From Halochromatium glycolicum (GTDB lineage: Bacteria > Pseudomonadota > Gammaproteobacteria > Chromatiales > Chromatiaceae), in the NCBI RefSeq assembly GCF_016584085.1, contig NZ_NRSJ01000004.1, positions 124,001 to 188,000 of the forward strand: 64,000 nt of DNA, written 5' to 3'. The position numbers and the translations under genes were made by a program. Shown here in pieces: positions 30,099-43,115 of this stretch (position 1 is the stretch's first letter; each line of letters starts with the position of its first letter). The notes under the pieces were generated by a model, which was given only the letters and a program-made list of their open reading frames with translations, did not search any database and was not told where the DNA came from.

Positions 30099-30127
30099 AG
30101 TATACGTGCCCGTTTGGGCCTTGTGAA
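30099..30127 (-). promoter_or_regulatory. Sigma-70-type promoter of the sulfur globule gene
   Basis: On the minus strand TTCACA (30122-30127) and TATACT (30099-30104) are separated by exactly 17 bp. It is a near-consensus promoter 116 bp upstream of the start codon, leaving a roughly 110-nt leader. Confidence 0.65.
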
Positions 30128-30229
30128 GTGCGCGGGCCATCGGCGCTGGGCACTGTCCGCGGACAGCCGCCAATTGAGAGGTTGGGGCCGATTTGCTAAC
30201 GTGACCGCGGTATCCTATCTGGACCCTAG

Positions 30230-31929
<1,700 letters not shown>

Positions 31930-31930
<1 letters not shown>

Positions 31931-32766
31931 TGGAGCTCTGTGGCTTCGAGGTCGGCCTCGACCGGCCGCTGTTCCTGATCGCCGGGCCCTGCGTGATCGA
32001 GAGCGAGACCCTGGCCCAGGAGACCGCCGGCCGGCTCAAGGCACTCAGCGAAGCGCTCGCGATCCCGTTCATCTTCAAATCCTCGTTCGACAAGGCCAAC
32101 CGCTCGTCGATCGACGGCTTTCGCGGCTTAGGGCTCGAGGCCGGCCTCGAGATCCTCGAGGGCGTCCGCGAGCGGATTGGTGTGCCGATCCTCACCGATG
32201 TGCACGAGGATACGCCGCTCGACGAGGTGGCCGCGGTCGTCGATGTCTTGCAGACACCGGCGTTCCTGTGCCGGCAGACCAATTTCATCCTCGCGGTCGC
32301 CTCTCAAGGCCGGCCGGTCAACATCAAGAAGGGCCAGTTCCTCGCACCCTGGGACATGCAGCGGGTGGTCGAGAAGGCCCAGTCGACCGGCAATCAGCAG
32401 GTCATGGTCTGCGAGCGCGGCGTGAGCTTCGGCTACAACAATCTGGTCTCCGACATGCGCGCGCTCGCGGTGATGCGCGCGACCGGCTGTCCGGTGGTGT
32501 TCGACGCCACCCATTCAGTGCAGTTGCCGGGCGGACAGGGCCACAGCTCGGGCGGCCAGCGCGAGTTCGTGCCGGTGCTGGCGCGCGCCGCTGTCGCGGC
32601 CGGCGTCGCCGGGGTCTTCATGGAGACCCATCCCGACCCCGCCGTGGCCAAGAGCGACGGCCCCAACGCCTGGCCGCTGGAGCGCATGGGCGAGCTGCTT
32701 GAGACGCTGGTCGAGCTGGACCGGCTGGTCAAGACGAGCGGCTTCCCTGAGGAGCACAGACGCTAG
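31930..32766 (+). CDS. kdsA: 3-deoxy-D-manno-octulosonate-8-phosphate synthase
   Basis: KdsA condenses arabinose-5-phosphate and phosphoenolpyruvate to Kdo-8-phosphate for lipopolysaccharide. The 278-residue protein has [53 protein letters not shown] and [17 protein letters not shown]. It overlaps pyrG by one base (TGATG) and precedes eno by 132 bp, the classic pyrG-kdsA-eno order of proteobacteria. Confidence 0.97.
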
Positions 32767-32895
32767 CCACTACTGAGGACGTTGTTCCGATACCGAATGC
32801 ACGCCCCTGCTGCGGCCGCTGACGTGGGCGCCGGGTCGAGCGTCATCCAGATCCAATCTGCTACCTCGTTGTATTCCTGCACGAAAGAGGTCTGA

Positions 32896-34179
<1,284 letters not shown>

Positions 34180-34248
34180 CCGCTTCTCACAGACGGGTCG
34201 GGGCCGGTCTGGCCCCGGTCCTGAAACCAAGGCGGAGGCATTGCCCTG

Positions 34249-34542
34249 ATGCGCTGGCTCGTCGTGATCCTGGTGGTCTTGCTCGGCTTTCTCCAGTTCC
34301 GGCTCTGGGTCGGGGAGGGCAGCCTCGCCGAGCTGCATGATCTGCGCACGCGCATCGCCGAGACCGAAGACGAGCTCGCTCACCTCCAGACCCGCAATCA
34401 TGCCCTAGCTGCCGAGGTCGAGGACCTCAAGACGGGGCTCGATGCGATCGAGGAGCGGGCCCGCAGCCAGCTCGGCATGATCCAGTCCGGCGAGGTCTTT
34501 CTGCAGGTGGTCGAGAAACCCTTGCCGGAGCAGGACCGATGA
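34249..34542 (+). CDS. ftsB: Cell division protein FtsB
   Basis: The 97-residue protein is a single-span inner-membrane protein: a membrane segment at about residues 3-18 (RWLVVILVVLLGFLQFRLW) followed by a periplasmic coiled coil of about 45 residues (LAELHDLRTRIAETEDEL). It ends in the conserved ERARSQLGMIQSGE segment. FtsB pairs with FtsL and FtsQ in the divisome. The position between eno and ispD is the normal one. Its stop overlaps the ispD start by 4 bp. Confidence 0.93.
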   Translation: MRWLVVILVVLLGFLQFRLWVGEGSLAELHDLRTRIAETEDELAHLQTRNHALAAEVEDLKTGLDAIEERARSQLGMIQSGEVFLQVVEKPLPEQDR

Positions 34543-35363
34543 GTGCCGAGAACGGAGGCCGGGCTGGGTCTGGGTCTGGAGCTGGGTCTGGGGCTGGGGC
34601 GGGATCGGGCCCTGGGGACGAGATCGGCGCTGGGGCCAGCTCGGGCCGGGACCCGCGGCATTGGGCCGTGGTACCGGCCGCGGGCGCCGGTCGTCGTTTC
34701 GGCGGTCCCGTTCCGAAGCAGTATCTTGAGCTCTGCGGCCGTTGCGTGATCGAGCACAGCCTGGCCACATTGCTCGAGCACCCGGCAATCGACGGTTGCG
34801 TCCTGGCCTTGAGCGCCGAGGACGAGTGGTGGGCTGAGACGGTCTATGCGTCCCATCCTGCCGTGCAGCGGGTTGCGGGTGGCACCGAACGCTCCGATTC
34901 GGTCGCCAACGCATTGGAGGCATTGAGCGAGTATGCTGACGAGCACGACTGGGTGCTGGTCCATGATGCGGCACGTCCCTGTTTGACACGGTTTGATCTG
35001 GACCGGTTGATCGCTGCCCTCGGCGACGGGTCAGCTGGCGCCTTGCTCGCGGTACAGGTGCACGACACGGTCAAGGTCGCCGATGCCGCGTCCGGTGATC
35101 GCGTGCTGCGGACCGTCCCTCGGGAACAGCTCTGGCGCGCCTATACGCCGCAGGCGTTTCCGCTTGGCACCCTTCGCCGCGCGCTGGCGCGGGCACGCGA
35201 TCAGGGCAGCGCGATCACCGACGATGCGAGCGCGATCGAGCAATTGGGGCTGCGCCCGTTGCTGGTCTCGGGCCGCTCCGATAACCTGAAGATCACGCGG
35301 CCTGAGGATCTGCCTCTGGCGCAGTTCTTCCTTGAGCAGCAGCAGGAGCAGGGGTTGCGATGA
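34539..35363 (+). CDS. ispD: 2-C-methyl-D-erythritol 4-phosphate cytidylyltransferase with Gly/Ser-rich N-terminal extension
   Basis: IspD makes CDP-methylerythritol in the MEP isoprenoid pathway. The core starts near residue 41 with [20 protein letters not shown], then [22 protein letters not shown] and [14 protein letters not shown], all family features. Before it lies an N-terminal extension of about 38 residues composed mainly of Gly, Ser and Ala, coded by short DNA repeats (34555-34660). The start overlaps ftsB by 4 bp, so the extension is probably translated, because no better start is seen before the core except within the motif. ispF follows after 64 bp. Confidence 0.95.
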   Translation: MSAENGGRAGSGSGAGSGAGAGSGPGDEIGAGASSGRDPRHWAVVPAAGAGRRFGGPVPKQYLELCGRCVIEHSLATLLEHPAIDGCVLALSAEDEWWAETVYASHPAVQRVAGGTERSDSVANALEALSEYADEHDWVLVHDAARPCLTRFDLDRLIAALGDGSAGALLAVQVHDTVKVADAASGDRVLRTVPREQLWRAYTPQAFPLGTLRRALARARDQGSAITDDASAIEQLGLRPLLVSGRSDNLKITRPEDLPLAQFFLEQQQEQGLR

Positions 35364-35427
35364 GCCTGAGCGTCGTCGAAGACAGGACCATCCAGGGGCT
35401 GTGCCGGGCCGGCACAGAAGGACGTCG

Positions 35428-35913
35428 ATGCTGATCGGTCAAGGCATCGATGCCCATCGTTTCGCGCCCGACCGGCGGCTGGTGCTCGCTGGCGTCGAGA
35501 TCCCGCATACACAGGGTCTGGCGGCCCATTCGGATGGCGACGTCGTGCTCCATGCGCTCTGCGATGCGCTGCTTGGCGCCGCCGGACTGGGTGACATCGG
35601 TCATCACTTTCCGGATACCGATGCCGCGTTCAAGGATATCGACAGCCGTCTCCTGCTGCGTCGGGTGATGAACGCACTCACCGAGCGCGGCCTGAGCGTC
35701 CACAACGCCGATGTCACCATCGCCGCTCAGGTACCGAAGCTGGCGCCTCATATCCAGGCGATGCGAGATTGCATCGCGGCCGATATCCAGTGTGCTCGGG
35801 TCAACGTCAAGGCGACGACGACCGAGCGCATGGGCTTTACCGGTCGAGGCGAGGGGATCGCGGCGTTCGCGGCGGTGTTGCTGGACGAGCCGAGCCCAGG
35901 GGGCGGATCATGA
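35428..35913 (+). CDS. ispF: 2-C-methyl-D-erythritol 2,4-cyclodiphosphate synthase
   Basis: IspF cyclises CDP-ME 2-phosphate. The 161-residue protein has the zinc ligands in [37 protein letters not shown], and the C-terminal [23 protein letters not shown] is 6-10 nt before the ATG at 35428; a longer open frame from 35332 overlaps ispD and is not used. It overlaps truD by 4 bp (ATGA). Confidence 0.97.
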   Translation: MLIGQGIDAHRFAPDRRLVLAGVEIPHTQGLAAHSDGDVVLHALCDALLGAAGLGDIGHHFPDTDAAFKDIDSRLLLRRVMNALTERGLSVHNADVTIAAQVPKLAPHIQAMRDCIAADIQCARVNVKATTTERMGFTGRGEGIAAFAAVLLDEPSPGGGS

Positions 35914-37064
35914 GTGAGCCCATGCGGTCGATGGTGCCATTCAACGGCACCACGCCGGACGCCTGGCGACCCTGGCGTTCCTTCGTCGAGTTGCCCTACG
36001 CCTTCGGAGATCCGCCGCTGCGCGCCTGGCTGCGCAGCCAGCCCGATGACTTCATCGTGGATGAACAGCTCGCGTTCGGTCCGGATGGCGACGGTGAGCA
36101 TGCGTTGCTGCGGGTGCGCAAGACCTCGGCCAACACGGAATGGGCGGCACGGCGGATCGCGGCGCTCGCTGGCGTCTCGGTCAAGGCGGTCGGCTATGCC
36201 GGACTCAAGGACCGTCACGCGGTGACCACCCAATGGTTCTCGGTCCACCTCGGGCGCTCGCCGGAGCCGCGTTGGCGATTGCTGGCCGAGGATGGTCTCG
36301 AGGTGCTGGAGCAATCCCGGCATCGGCGTAAGCTCAAGCGCGGCAATCTGGCCGGAAACCGGTTCGTCATTCGTCTGCGCGGGGTCGAAGGGGATCTCGA
36401 TGCCGCTGCGAAACGACTGGATATGCTCGCTGCGCAAGGGGCACCGAACTATTTTGGTGCGCAGCGGTTCGGGCGCAACGAGGGCAATCTGCTGCGCGCC
36501 CAGGCGTTGTTCGCCGGGGCGGCGCCGCGCGCGACACGCCACCAACGCGGGCTCTGGATCTCGGCCGCGCGCTCGCAGCTCTTCAACGAGGCCCTCGCAC
36601 GGCGCGTCGAGCGCGGCGAGTGGCTGCGGGCGCTGGTTGGCGACCGGCTGCAGCTGCGCGGCAGCCATTCGCATTTCTTGGTTGAGGAGGTCGATGCCCG
36701 GATCGAGTCGCGTCTGGTCGCCGGTGACCTGAGCCCGACCGGACCGCTCTTCGGTGCCGGTGAGCCCTTGACGCAGGATGCGGTGCAGGCGCTCGAGCAA
36801 GAGGTTGCTTCCGCCTACCCGGATTGGATCGACGGGCTCAGCGAGACCGGCCTGAAGCAGGAGAGACGGCCGCTGCGCTTGGACATCGAGTCGCTGACGC
36901 TGGAATGGACCGCCGAGAATGATGTGATCCTGCGTTTCATCCTGCCGGCTGGAGGCTATGCGACCGCGGCTATCCGCGAGCTCTGCACCTGCCGGGAGCG
37001 CCCACCTCAGCACGAGGGTGACGGGCCCTCAGCCGGACGACCTGCATTAGCCGTCGAGGTCTGA
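35910..37064 (+). CDS. truD: tRNA pseudouridine(13) synthase TruD
   Basis: TruD modifies uridine-13 of tRNA-Glu. The 384-residue protein includes FIVDEQLAF near the N-terminus, [14 protein letters not shown] with the catalytic Asp, [16 protein letters not shown], and [12 protein letters not shown]. It is slightly longer than the E. coli enzyme (349), with extra residues mainly at the C-terminus. The start overlaps ispF by 4 bp and its 3' end overlaps the convergent OmpA-family gene by 18 bp. The usual followers surE, pcm, nlpD and rpoS are not here, so the ancestral cluster is broken at this point. Confidence 0.95.
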   Translation: MSEPMRSMVPFNGTTPDAWRPWRSFVELPYAFGDPPLRAWLRSQPDDFIVDEQLAFGPDGDGEHALLRVRKTSANTEWAARRIAALAGVSVKAVGYAGLKDRHAVTTQWFSVHLGRSPEPRWRLLAEDGLEVLEQSRHRRKLKRGNLAGNRFVIRLRGVEGDLDAAAKRLDMLAAQGAPNYFGAQRFGRNEGNLLRAQALFAGAAPRATRHQRGLWISAARSQLFNEALARRVERGEWLRALVGDRLQLRGSHSHFLVEEVDARIESRLVAGDLSPTGPLFGAGEPLTQDAVQALEQEVASAYPDWIDGLSETGLKQERRPLRLDIESLTLEWTAENDVILRFILPAGGYATAAIRELCTCRERPPQHEGDGPSAGRPALAVEV

Positions 37065-38093
37065 TCGGTCCGCGATCAACAGGATCTCGACACGCCGGTT
37101 CGCGCGGCGGCCCGCTGCAGTTCGGTTATCGGCGATCGGCTCCTGCTCGCCGCGCCCCTCGATCCTGATCCGCTCCGCGCTGGTGCCAAGCGATACCAGG
37201 ACCTCCTTGACCGCCTCGGCGCGCTGCTCGGAGAGCGCGCGATTGGCCTCGGCGGGACCGGTGTTATCGGTGTGGCCGCGCAGCTCGACGCGCACCTCGG
37301 GATGCGTTGCCAGGAATTGGTTCACCTCGCGGAGCGCGCTCGGCTCCTGATTCGCGAGTGTTGCCGAACCGGTCTCGAAGCGCAGTGCCTGCTCACCGAG
37401 CGTGACAAGCATGCCGTCGTCGGTGAAGCGGGCGCCCAATGCGGCATAGGCCGGCCAGCGCTCGCCAAGCACGGTTGCTTGGCTCGGACCACTCTCGCTC
37501 TGGCCCCTCGCTGCGCTTCCCGCGTCCAAGCCAGTGTTCGCGGTCGCGAGTCTGGCCTTGGCGCGGGCGATCTGCTCCGTGAGCTTGGCGTTTTCGGCCG
37601 CGAGCGCCGCCTGCTGTGCCTTGAGCTCCAGGTCTTTGTTGAGGTACTGAGCGGCCGCCTGCGCCTGCTCCAGCCGCGCGGCGCGGGCTTGTGCAGACGT
37701 CTTGGCCTGCTCCAGCTCGGCGGCGCGGGCCTCGGTCTCAGCTTGCGCTTGCTCCAACTGCGCAATCCGGGCGGTGGCGTCGGCGAGCTGGCCCTCGAGA
37801 TCGGTGTTCTCGGCCTCGAGCGCAGCACGCTCCTCAGCGGCGAGCAGGGTGGTGCGCGCAACGGCCTCAGCGCCGGCCTCGCGCGTCTGCTCGACTGCAC
37901 GGACGGCGAACAGTCCCGCGCCGAAGAGCGCGACCAGCAGGCTGATCACCGCAGTGATGCGCAGTTGAGTCTCCGGTGCATCGATCGCGGGGGTCGGGTC
38001 GTCGCCGCCGGGGAGGGCGGCGGTCGCGAGCTCGTCGGCCGACCCCGGGGTTGGGGTCGCTTGGTCGCTCACTGGTGTCGAGTTGGTCATCAT
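37047..38093 (-). CDS. Inner-membrane OmpA-family peptidoglycan-binding protein with coiled coil
   Basis: The 348-residue protein has a cytoplasmic head, one membrane segment at about residues 46-64 (AVISLLVALFGAGLFAV), and a long coiled coil of repeated QLEQAQAETEARAAELEQA-type heptads (about 85-185). The C-terminal OmpA domain (about 230-345) includes VELRGHTDNTGPAEANRALS and GRRANRRVEILL, which bind peptidoglycan. It is not an outer-membrane barrel. It resembles MotB-like or TolA-like linkers. Its start is 16 bp after the end of the SLAC1-like gene, so the two are co-transcribed; a joint role is unknown. Confidence 0.8.
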   Translation of the reverse strand: MMTNSTPVSDQATPTPGSADELATAALPGGDDPTPAIDAPETQLRITAVISLLVALFGAGLFAVRAVEQTREAGAEAVARTTLLAAEERAALEAENTDLEGQLADATARIAQLEQAQAETEARAAELEQAKTSAQARAARLEQAQAAAQYLNKDLELKAQQAALAAENAKLTEQIARAKARLATANTGLDAGSAARGQSESGPSQATVLGERWPAYAALGARFTDDGMLVTLGEQALRFETGSATLANQEPSALREVNQFLATHPEVRVELRGHTDNTGPAEANRALSEQRAEAVKEVLVSLGTSAERIRIEGRGEQEPIADNRTAAGRRANRRVEILLIADRSDLDG

Positions 38094-38109
38094 GCCGGTC
38101 AGGCCTCCA

Positions 38110-39078
38110 TCACTGTTCTGGCACGCAGATGCGGCGCTGCAGGACCGCGGTGACGGTCGAGACGAGCAGCAGCAGCACGATGCCGCTCAGCATCATCAGC
38201 AGTCCGATTGCGAGGTCCCGATGCAAGACGGTACCGGTGCGCTCGTACATCACCATCATCGCGATGCTCACGGCGGCGAGCGGGAACGAATAGGCCCACC
38301 AGGAGAGATAGAAGCGCAGCCGCAGAAACCGGGGCGCCTGCACCAGCAGCAGCAATGTCAGGAACAGCGCAGCGAAATAGAGCGCATGGGCAAAGACGTC
38401 GAGCTCGTCGACCAGGCGGCTGTAGGCAATGAAGCCGACAGCAGGCGGTGCGATCAAGATGAACAGGGTCGGCATCAGCCGTGCCTCGAGCGGGTGATGG
38501 AAGAGCACCCGGTAGAAGACGCTAATCATCAGCACCGACCACAGCAAGAATCCGGCACTGAAATAGAACCAGGACAGATCGACGAATCCCAACGGCACCC
38601 CGGCGATCGGGACCAGTACGTTGCCGACCGCCGGGATGAACCAGGACGGGTTCAGGTGATGGACCTGGAACCTTGTGCCGTGCATCCAGTCGCCGACGAT
38701 GTAGAGGGTTAACGCGAGCTGAGTGGCAGCGCCGACGGCCCACAGCACGAGGCTGAGCTGAGGCCGCGATGACAGTAATGCGATCGAGAGCAGCAACAGA
38801 CTGATCGATAGGGTCGGAAAGAAGTTGAGCCGCACCGGATGGCGTAGCTCTTCCAGCACCGCGTCGCGGTGCAAGACGAGCTTGGCGCCATAGAGCAGCG
38901 CGATCAGCACGAAGACGGCAGCGGTGAAGGCGAGCAGCCAGGGCACGAGGCCGAGCTCGAGCTGCAAGATCTGTTGCGCCTTCTCCCAACTGATGGTCAG
39001 GCCAGCCAGCCCCATCACCATCGCGAAGAAGGACGCCGGGAAATGACGCAGCCGCAGCGCGGATTGCATCGTCGACAT
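38110..39078 (-). CDS. SLAC1/TehA (TDT family) membrane transporter
   Basis: The 322-residue membrane protein has about ten hydrophobic segments and the TDT family start LRHFPASFFAMVMGLAGLTI with the second GLAGLTISW element. Later features are HLNPSWFIPAVGNVLVP and SFPLAAVSIAMM. TehA and SLAC1 proteins are anion channels or carriers for tellurite-related or dicarboxylate substrates; the substrate here is unknown. GGAGG lies 7-11 nt before the ATG at 39078. A longer frame up to 39204 is not supported. The OmpA-family gene follows closely. Confidence 0.85.
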   Translation of the reverse strand: MSTMQSALRLRHFPASFFAMVMGLAGLTISWEKAQQILQLELGLVPWLLAFTAAVFVLIALLYGAKLVLHRDAVLEELRHPVRLNFFPTLSISLLLLSIALLSSRPQLSLVLWAVGAATQLALTLYIVGDWMHGTRFQVHHLNPSWFIPAVGNVLVPIAGVPLGFVDLSWFYFSAGFLLWSVLMISVFYRVLFHHPLEARLMPTLFILIAPPAVGFIAYSRLVDELDVFAHALYFAALFLTLLLLVQAPRFLRLRFYLSWWAYSFPLAAVSIAMMVMYERTGTVLHRDLAIGLLMMLSGIVLLLLVSTVTAVLQRRICVPEQ

Positions 39079-39196
39079 GGGTGCCTCCGGACAAGAACGG
39101 GCGACCCGGACGCGGAGTCGGGCGCGAGATAGCCGGAGTGTAGGCAAACCGCGCTCAGCGGCGCATTGATCGATGTCGGAGTGGCTTGGTCGGATT

Positions 39197-39219
39197 TGCC
39201 GCACGGCGCCGGTGCGGCA
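39197..39219. other. Hairpin downstream of the V-type ATPase operon
   Basis: TGCCGCAC and GTGCGGCA form a perfect 8-bp stem around a GGCGCCG loop, 20-40 bp after the B subunit stop. There is no T-run on either strand, so it may act as a transcript end stabiliser or Rho-assisted terminator. Confidence 0.55.
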
Positions 39220-39237
39220 GCCGAGGACCCATCAGGG

Positions 39238-40620
39238 TCAGCCGCTATCGCCCTGGTAGTACTTCGCGATCTCGGTCTCGGAGAGACGGATCAGGGCGTC
39301 GCGCGGGAAGGCACTCATCAGCTCCCAGGCCAGGTTCAGCGTGGCCTCGATGCTGCGGTCCTCGGACTCGCCCTGGCCGACGAAGCGCTGGTCGAAGTCA
39401 TCGGCGAACTTCAGGTAGCGCCGGTCGCGCTCGGAGAGCTCGTCGGCGCCGATGATGCTGGCGAGGTTGCGGGTCTCGAGCGCGCGCGCATAGAGCGCAT
39501 AGAGCTGCGCCGCGACCTTGGGATGGTCCTCGCGGGTGTCGTCCTTACCGATGCCGTCCTTCATCAGTCGCGACAGGCTCGGCGAGATGTGTACCGGCGG
39601 GTAGATGCCCTGGTTCTGCAGTTCGCGCGAGAGCACGATCTGCCCCTCGGTGATATAGCCGGTCAGGTCCGGGATCGGATGGGTGATGTCATCGGACGGC
39701 ATCGAGACCACCGGCATCATCGTGATCGAGCCGTGGCGCTCGTGGATACGGCCGCAGCGCTCGTAGATCTCGGCCAGGTCCGAGTAGAGATAGCCCGGAT
39801 AGCCCTTGCGCGCCGGGACATCGCCCTTGGCGGTCGCGACCTCGCGCAGCGCCTCGGCGTAGTAGGTCATGTCGGTCATCACCACCAGCACATGGCGGTC
39901 GAGATCATAGGCCAGGTACTCGGCCGCCGTCAGCGCGGTGCGGGGCAGGGTCAGGCGCTCGACCGGCGGGTCATCGGCCAGGTTGACGAACATCACCACG
40001 TTGCGCAGCACGCCGGAGCTCGCGAACTCGTCGCGGAAGAACTTGGCGTCGGCGTAGCTCACGCCCATCGCCGCGAACACGATCGAGAAGCTCGAGTCCT
40101 CGTCCTTGAGCTTGGCCTGGCGCACGATCTGGGCCGCGAGCCGGTTGTGAGGCAGCCCGGAGCCCGAGAAGATCGGCAATTTTTGGCCGCGCACCAATGA
40201 GTTCAGCCCGTCGATCGTCGAGATGCCGGTCTGGATGAACTCGCGCGGATAGCTGCGCGCGGCCGGGTTGATCGCCGAGCCACCGACTGGGCGCCGGATG
40301 TGGGAGAGGATCGGCGGACGGCCGTCACGCGGCTCACCGAGGCCGTTCAGCTCGCGACCGAGGATCTCGGGCGAGAGGGCGATCTCGACCGGCTCGTCGA
40401 GGAAACGGACCCAGACCGCCTCGAGGTCGAGGTCATCGGTGCCCTCGAACACCAGGATCATCACCTCCTCATTGGATGCGCGGATGACCTGGCCGTCACG
40501 GGTGCCGCCACGGCCGTCCGAGATGCGCACGCGGTCGCCGAACGCGACACCCGGTGTGTCGCGGACCAGGATCAGCCCGCCGCGGACCTCGCTGGCGGTT
40601 CGGTATTCTTTGATGCTCAT
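39238..40620 (-). CDS. V/A-type ATP synthase subunit B
   Basis: Subunit B is the non-catalytic, nucleotide-binding partner of subunit A in the V1 head. The 460-residue protein has EYRTASEVRGGLILV, GRELNGLGEPRDG, REFIQTGISTIDGLNSLVRGQKLPIFSGSG with the GSG-type loop that replaces a P-loop, and VVMTDMTYYAEALREV. It is the final gene of the operon here; in most V/A operons the D subunit gene follows directly, but this one is followed by a hairpin and then the SLAC1-like gene. Confidence 0.96.
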   Translation of the reverse strand: MSIKEYRTASEVRGGLILVRDTPGVAFGDRVRISDGRGGTRDGQVIRASNEEVMILVFEGTDDLDLEAVWVRFLDEPVEIALSPEILGRELNGLGEPRDGRPPILSHIRRPVGGSAINPAARSYPREFIQTGISTIDGLNSLVRGQKLPIFSGSGLPHNRLAAQIVRQAKLKDEDSSFSIVFAAMGVSYADAKFFRDEFASSGVLRNVVMFVNLADDPPVERLTLPRTALTAAEYLAYDLDRHVLVVMTDMTYYAEALREVATAKGDVPARKGYPGYLYSDLAEIYERCGRIHERHGSITMMPVVSMPSDDITHPIPDLTGYITEGQIVLSRELQNQGIYPPVHISPSLSRLMKDGIGKDDTREDHPKVAAQLYALYARALETRNLASIIGADELSERDRRYLKFADDFDQRFVGQGESEDRSIEATLNLAWELMSAFPRDALIRLSETEIAKYYQGDSG

Positions 40621-40671
40621 GGCAGGAAGGACAAGCTGCTAGGGGCTGGATTCCGGGAAGACGCGGCGCGC

Positions 40672-42468
40672 TCAGTCATCGGTATGCTGCTTCGCGTACT
40701 CGAGCCGGATCGACTCGAAGGCCTCGTCGATCTCGCGCGCGAGGTCGTTGATGCGCGCGACCTGTTCACTGGTGTACATCGATTTGCAGCGGCGCGCCTT
40801 GGCCAGCTGCGGCAGGTCCTGCAGATGGCTGACCGGAACGCCAATCTCGATCAGGGTCATGCCCTTGTCATAGGTCGAGAGGGCGAGATCGAGCAGGGCG
40901 AACTGTTTCTGCGGCGAACAGAAGGTGTCGACCTCATCGAGCGCGCTCTGCTGCAGCACACCTTCCTTGATCAGCGAGGCGCCCTCGAGCTGCCAGCGCT
41001 GGGCATCGGAGAGCGCCTCGGGGCCGACCAGATTGACGATGCGCGAGAGCTCGGCGTCGCGGGCGAGCAAGGCCAGGGCCTCGGTACGGCGTCCCTCCCA
41101 ATGCCGATCGACCTCCTTGTGCCACCATTCGGCGGCGGCATGCACGTGGCCGGAGAAGCTGGTGACCCAGTCGATGCTCGGGTAATGGCGGGCGTCGGCG
41201 AGCTCCTTCGAGAGCGCCCAGAAGGTCTCGATGATGTCCTTGGTGTGGCTGGTCACCGGCTCCGAGAAGTCACCGCCCGGCGGCGAGACGGCACCGATCA
41301 GGGTCACCGAGCCGGCGCCGGCGTTGTAGGTCTCGACGCGGCCGGCGCGCTCGTAGACCGCGGCCAGACGCGACGCCAGGTAGGCCGGATAGCCTTCCTC
41401 GACCGGCATCTGGCCGAGGCGGCCGGAGACCTCGCGCAGCGCCTCGGCCCAGCGGCTGGTCGAGTCGGCCAGCATCACCACGTCGTAGCCCATGTCGCGG
41501 TAGTACTCGGCCATGGTCAGGCCGACGTAGACCGAGGCCTCGCGCGCGACCACCGGCATGTTCGAGGTGTTGGCGACCAGCAGCGTCTTCTCCATCAGCT
41601 TGCGGCCGGTATAGGGGTCCTCGAGCTGCGGGAAGCTCTCGAGCACGTCGACCAGCTCGTTGCCGCGCTCGCCGCAGCCGACGTAGATCACGATATCGGC
41701 GTTCGACCAGCGCGCGATCTGCTGCTGCACGACCGTCTTACCGGCGCCGAATGGGCCGGGCACTGCACCCTTACCGCCCTTGAGCTGCGGGAAGAAGCTG
41801 TCGATCACCCGTTGGCCGGTGATCAACGGCGAGATGCCATCGTCGCGCTGGCGATACGGGCGCGGCTTGCGGACCGGCCAACGATGGAACAGCGTCAGGT
41901 GCAGGCTGTGCCCGTGCGCATCGCGCAGATGAGCGATGCTGTCCTCGACCCGGTACTCGCCGCCGGGCGCGAGCTCGGTCAGCTCGCCCTGATGATCCGG
42001 CGGCACCAGGATCCTGTGCTGGATGGTCTCGGTCTCTTGCACGGTGCCGAGCACGGTTCCGGGACCGATCGACTGCCCCGGTGCAAGCTCGGGGTTGGGC
42101 TCGAATTCCCAGCGCTTCTCTCGGTCCAGGCCCGGCAGCGCGAGCCCACGGCGGATGTAGTCGCCCGATTCCAGCGCAATCTTCTCCAGCGGTCGTTGGA
42201 TGCCGTCGAAGATCTCACCGAGCAGGCCGGGGCCGAGCTCGACCGAGAGCGGCCACCCCAAGCCTTCCGCCGGCTCGCCGGGCCGAACACCATCGGTGCT
42301 CTCGTAGGTCTGAACGACCGCCTCGCGCCCGGCCAGCGAGATGACCTCGCCGACCAGCCCGAGCTCGCCGATCCTGACCTGCTCGCCGCTGCGGATGCCG
42401 GGCAGATCGATGGTGACGATGGGCCCGTTGATCTCGCGGACGAAGCCCTTGTTCTGTTGCTCGCTCAT
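40672..42468 (-). CDS. V/A-type ATP synthase subunit A (catalytic)
   Basis: The 598-residue catalytic subunit has KGFVREINGPIVTIDLPG at its N-terminus, the bulge/non-homologous region with RILVPP, the P-loop GPFGAGKTVVQQQIARWS, IYVGCGERGNELVDVLESFP, LADSTSRWAEALREVSGRLG and GAVSPPGGDFSEPVT. The ATG at 42468 matches the family; the open frame upstream to 42699 overlaps subunit E. The start is 5 bp after the E subunit stop. Length is normal for the family. Confidence 0.97.
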   Translation of the reverse strand: MSEQQNKGFVREINGPIVTIDLPGIRSGEQVRIGELGLVGEVISLAGREAVVQTYESTDGVRPGEPAEGLGWPLSVELGPGLLGEIFDGIQRPLEKIALESGDYIRRGLALPGLDREKRWEFEPNPELAPGQSIGPGTVLGTVQETETIQHRILVPPDHQGELTELAPGGEYRVEDSIAHLRDAHGHSLHLTLFHRWPVRKPRPYRQRDDGISPLITGQRVIDSFFPQLKGGKGAVPGPFGAGKTVVQQQIARWSNADIVIYVGCGERGNELVDVLESFPQLEDPYTGRKLMEKTLLVANTSNMPVVAREASVYVGLTMAEYYRDMGYDVVMLADSTSRWAEALREVSGRLGQMPVEEGYPAYLASRLAAVYERAGRVETYNAGAGSVTLIGAVSPPGGDFSEPVTSHTKDIIETFWALSKELADARHYPSIDWVTSFSGHVHAAAEWWHKEVDRHWEGRRTEALALLARDAELSRIVNLVGPEALSDAQRWQLEGASLIKEGVLQQSALDEVDTFCSPQKQFALLDLALSTYDKGMTLIEIGVPVSHLQDLPQLAKARRCKSMYTSEQVARINDLAREIDEAFESIRLEYAKQHTDD

Positions 42469-42473
42469 CTCGC

Positions 42474-43115
42474 TCAGCCCCCGAAGATGCTGCCGGTGTC
42501 GAAGCCGCTCGGGACCAGCCGCTCCAGGATGACTTGCTGCAACCGGCTGCGCAGCCGTGCCAGCCGTCCTTCGAAGGTATTGTCGACCCGGATCTTTCCG
42601 TCGCTGCTCTCGATCATTACACCGCCAAGCGTCTCGATCGGGTTCTCGTCCAGGTTGGCCTGGGTGTCGGCCGGCAGGGTCTCGGCGACCCTGTCCCACT
42701 GCTTGGTGAGCAGCTTGAGGTCGGCGCTGTTGGCGCGCAGGATCACCTGCGAGCGTTCCATCTCGGTCAGCGCGGTCTGAATGAAGCCCTGCAGTGTCTT
42801 CAGGTAGGCGGTGCTGTCCTTGCGGTGGGCCTCCATCTGCTCGGCCAGCCGCGACTCGACATCGCGCACCAGATTCCAGCGCACCAGGTCCAGATGGCTT
42901 TGCAGCTTCAGCTCCTCGGCCTGCACCTGCTGGCGGTAGGCGCGATCGCCGAGGGTCTTGGCGATCGCCTCCTCACGCTGCTCGCGCAGGCGCAACTTCT
43001 CGGCGGCATCGCGGAGGATGTTGTCGCGCGAGCGCTGGGCGCGCTCGCGGTACTCGCTGGCCAGGCGCTCGGCCCGGGCCAGAATGGCATTCTCGAGCTC
43101 GTCTGCTTGGGTCAC
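42474..43115 (-). CDS. V/A-type ATP synthase subunit E (peripheral stalk)
   Basis: The 213-residue protein is a charged coiled coil over residues 1-110 (EYRERAQRSRDNILRDAAEK) and a globular C-terminus with ETLGGVMIESSDGKIRVDNT and a following Phe-Glu-Gly-Arg-Leu, the signature of V/A-type E subunits. It forms the peripheral stator stalk with the G/H subunit. Its start overlaps the F gene stop by 4 bp. Confidence 0.85.
   Translation of the reverse strand: MTQADELENAILARAERLASEYRERAQRSRDNILRDAAEKLRLREQREEAIAKTLGDRAYRQQVQAEELKLQSHLDLVRWNLVRDVESRLAEQMEAHRKDSTAYLKTLQGFIQTALTEMERSQVILRANSADLKLLTKQWDRVAETLPADTQANLDENPIETLGGVMIESSDGKIRVDNTFEGRLARLRSRLQQVILERLVPSGFDTGSIFGG

Noticed and set aside
35748..37013. 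Minus-strand open frame opposite ispF/truD
   Set aside because: Shadow frame; truD and ispF on the plus strand are well supported.
40300..42780. Very long antisense open frame (826 codons) opposite V-type ATPase B and A
   Set aside because: Codon shadow of GC-rich genes; it has no similarity or domain pattern, while the minus strand encodes clear ATPase subunits.
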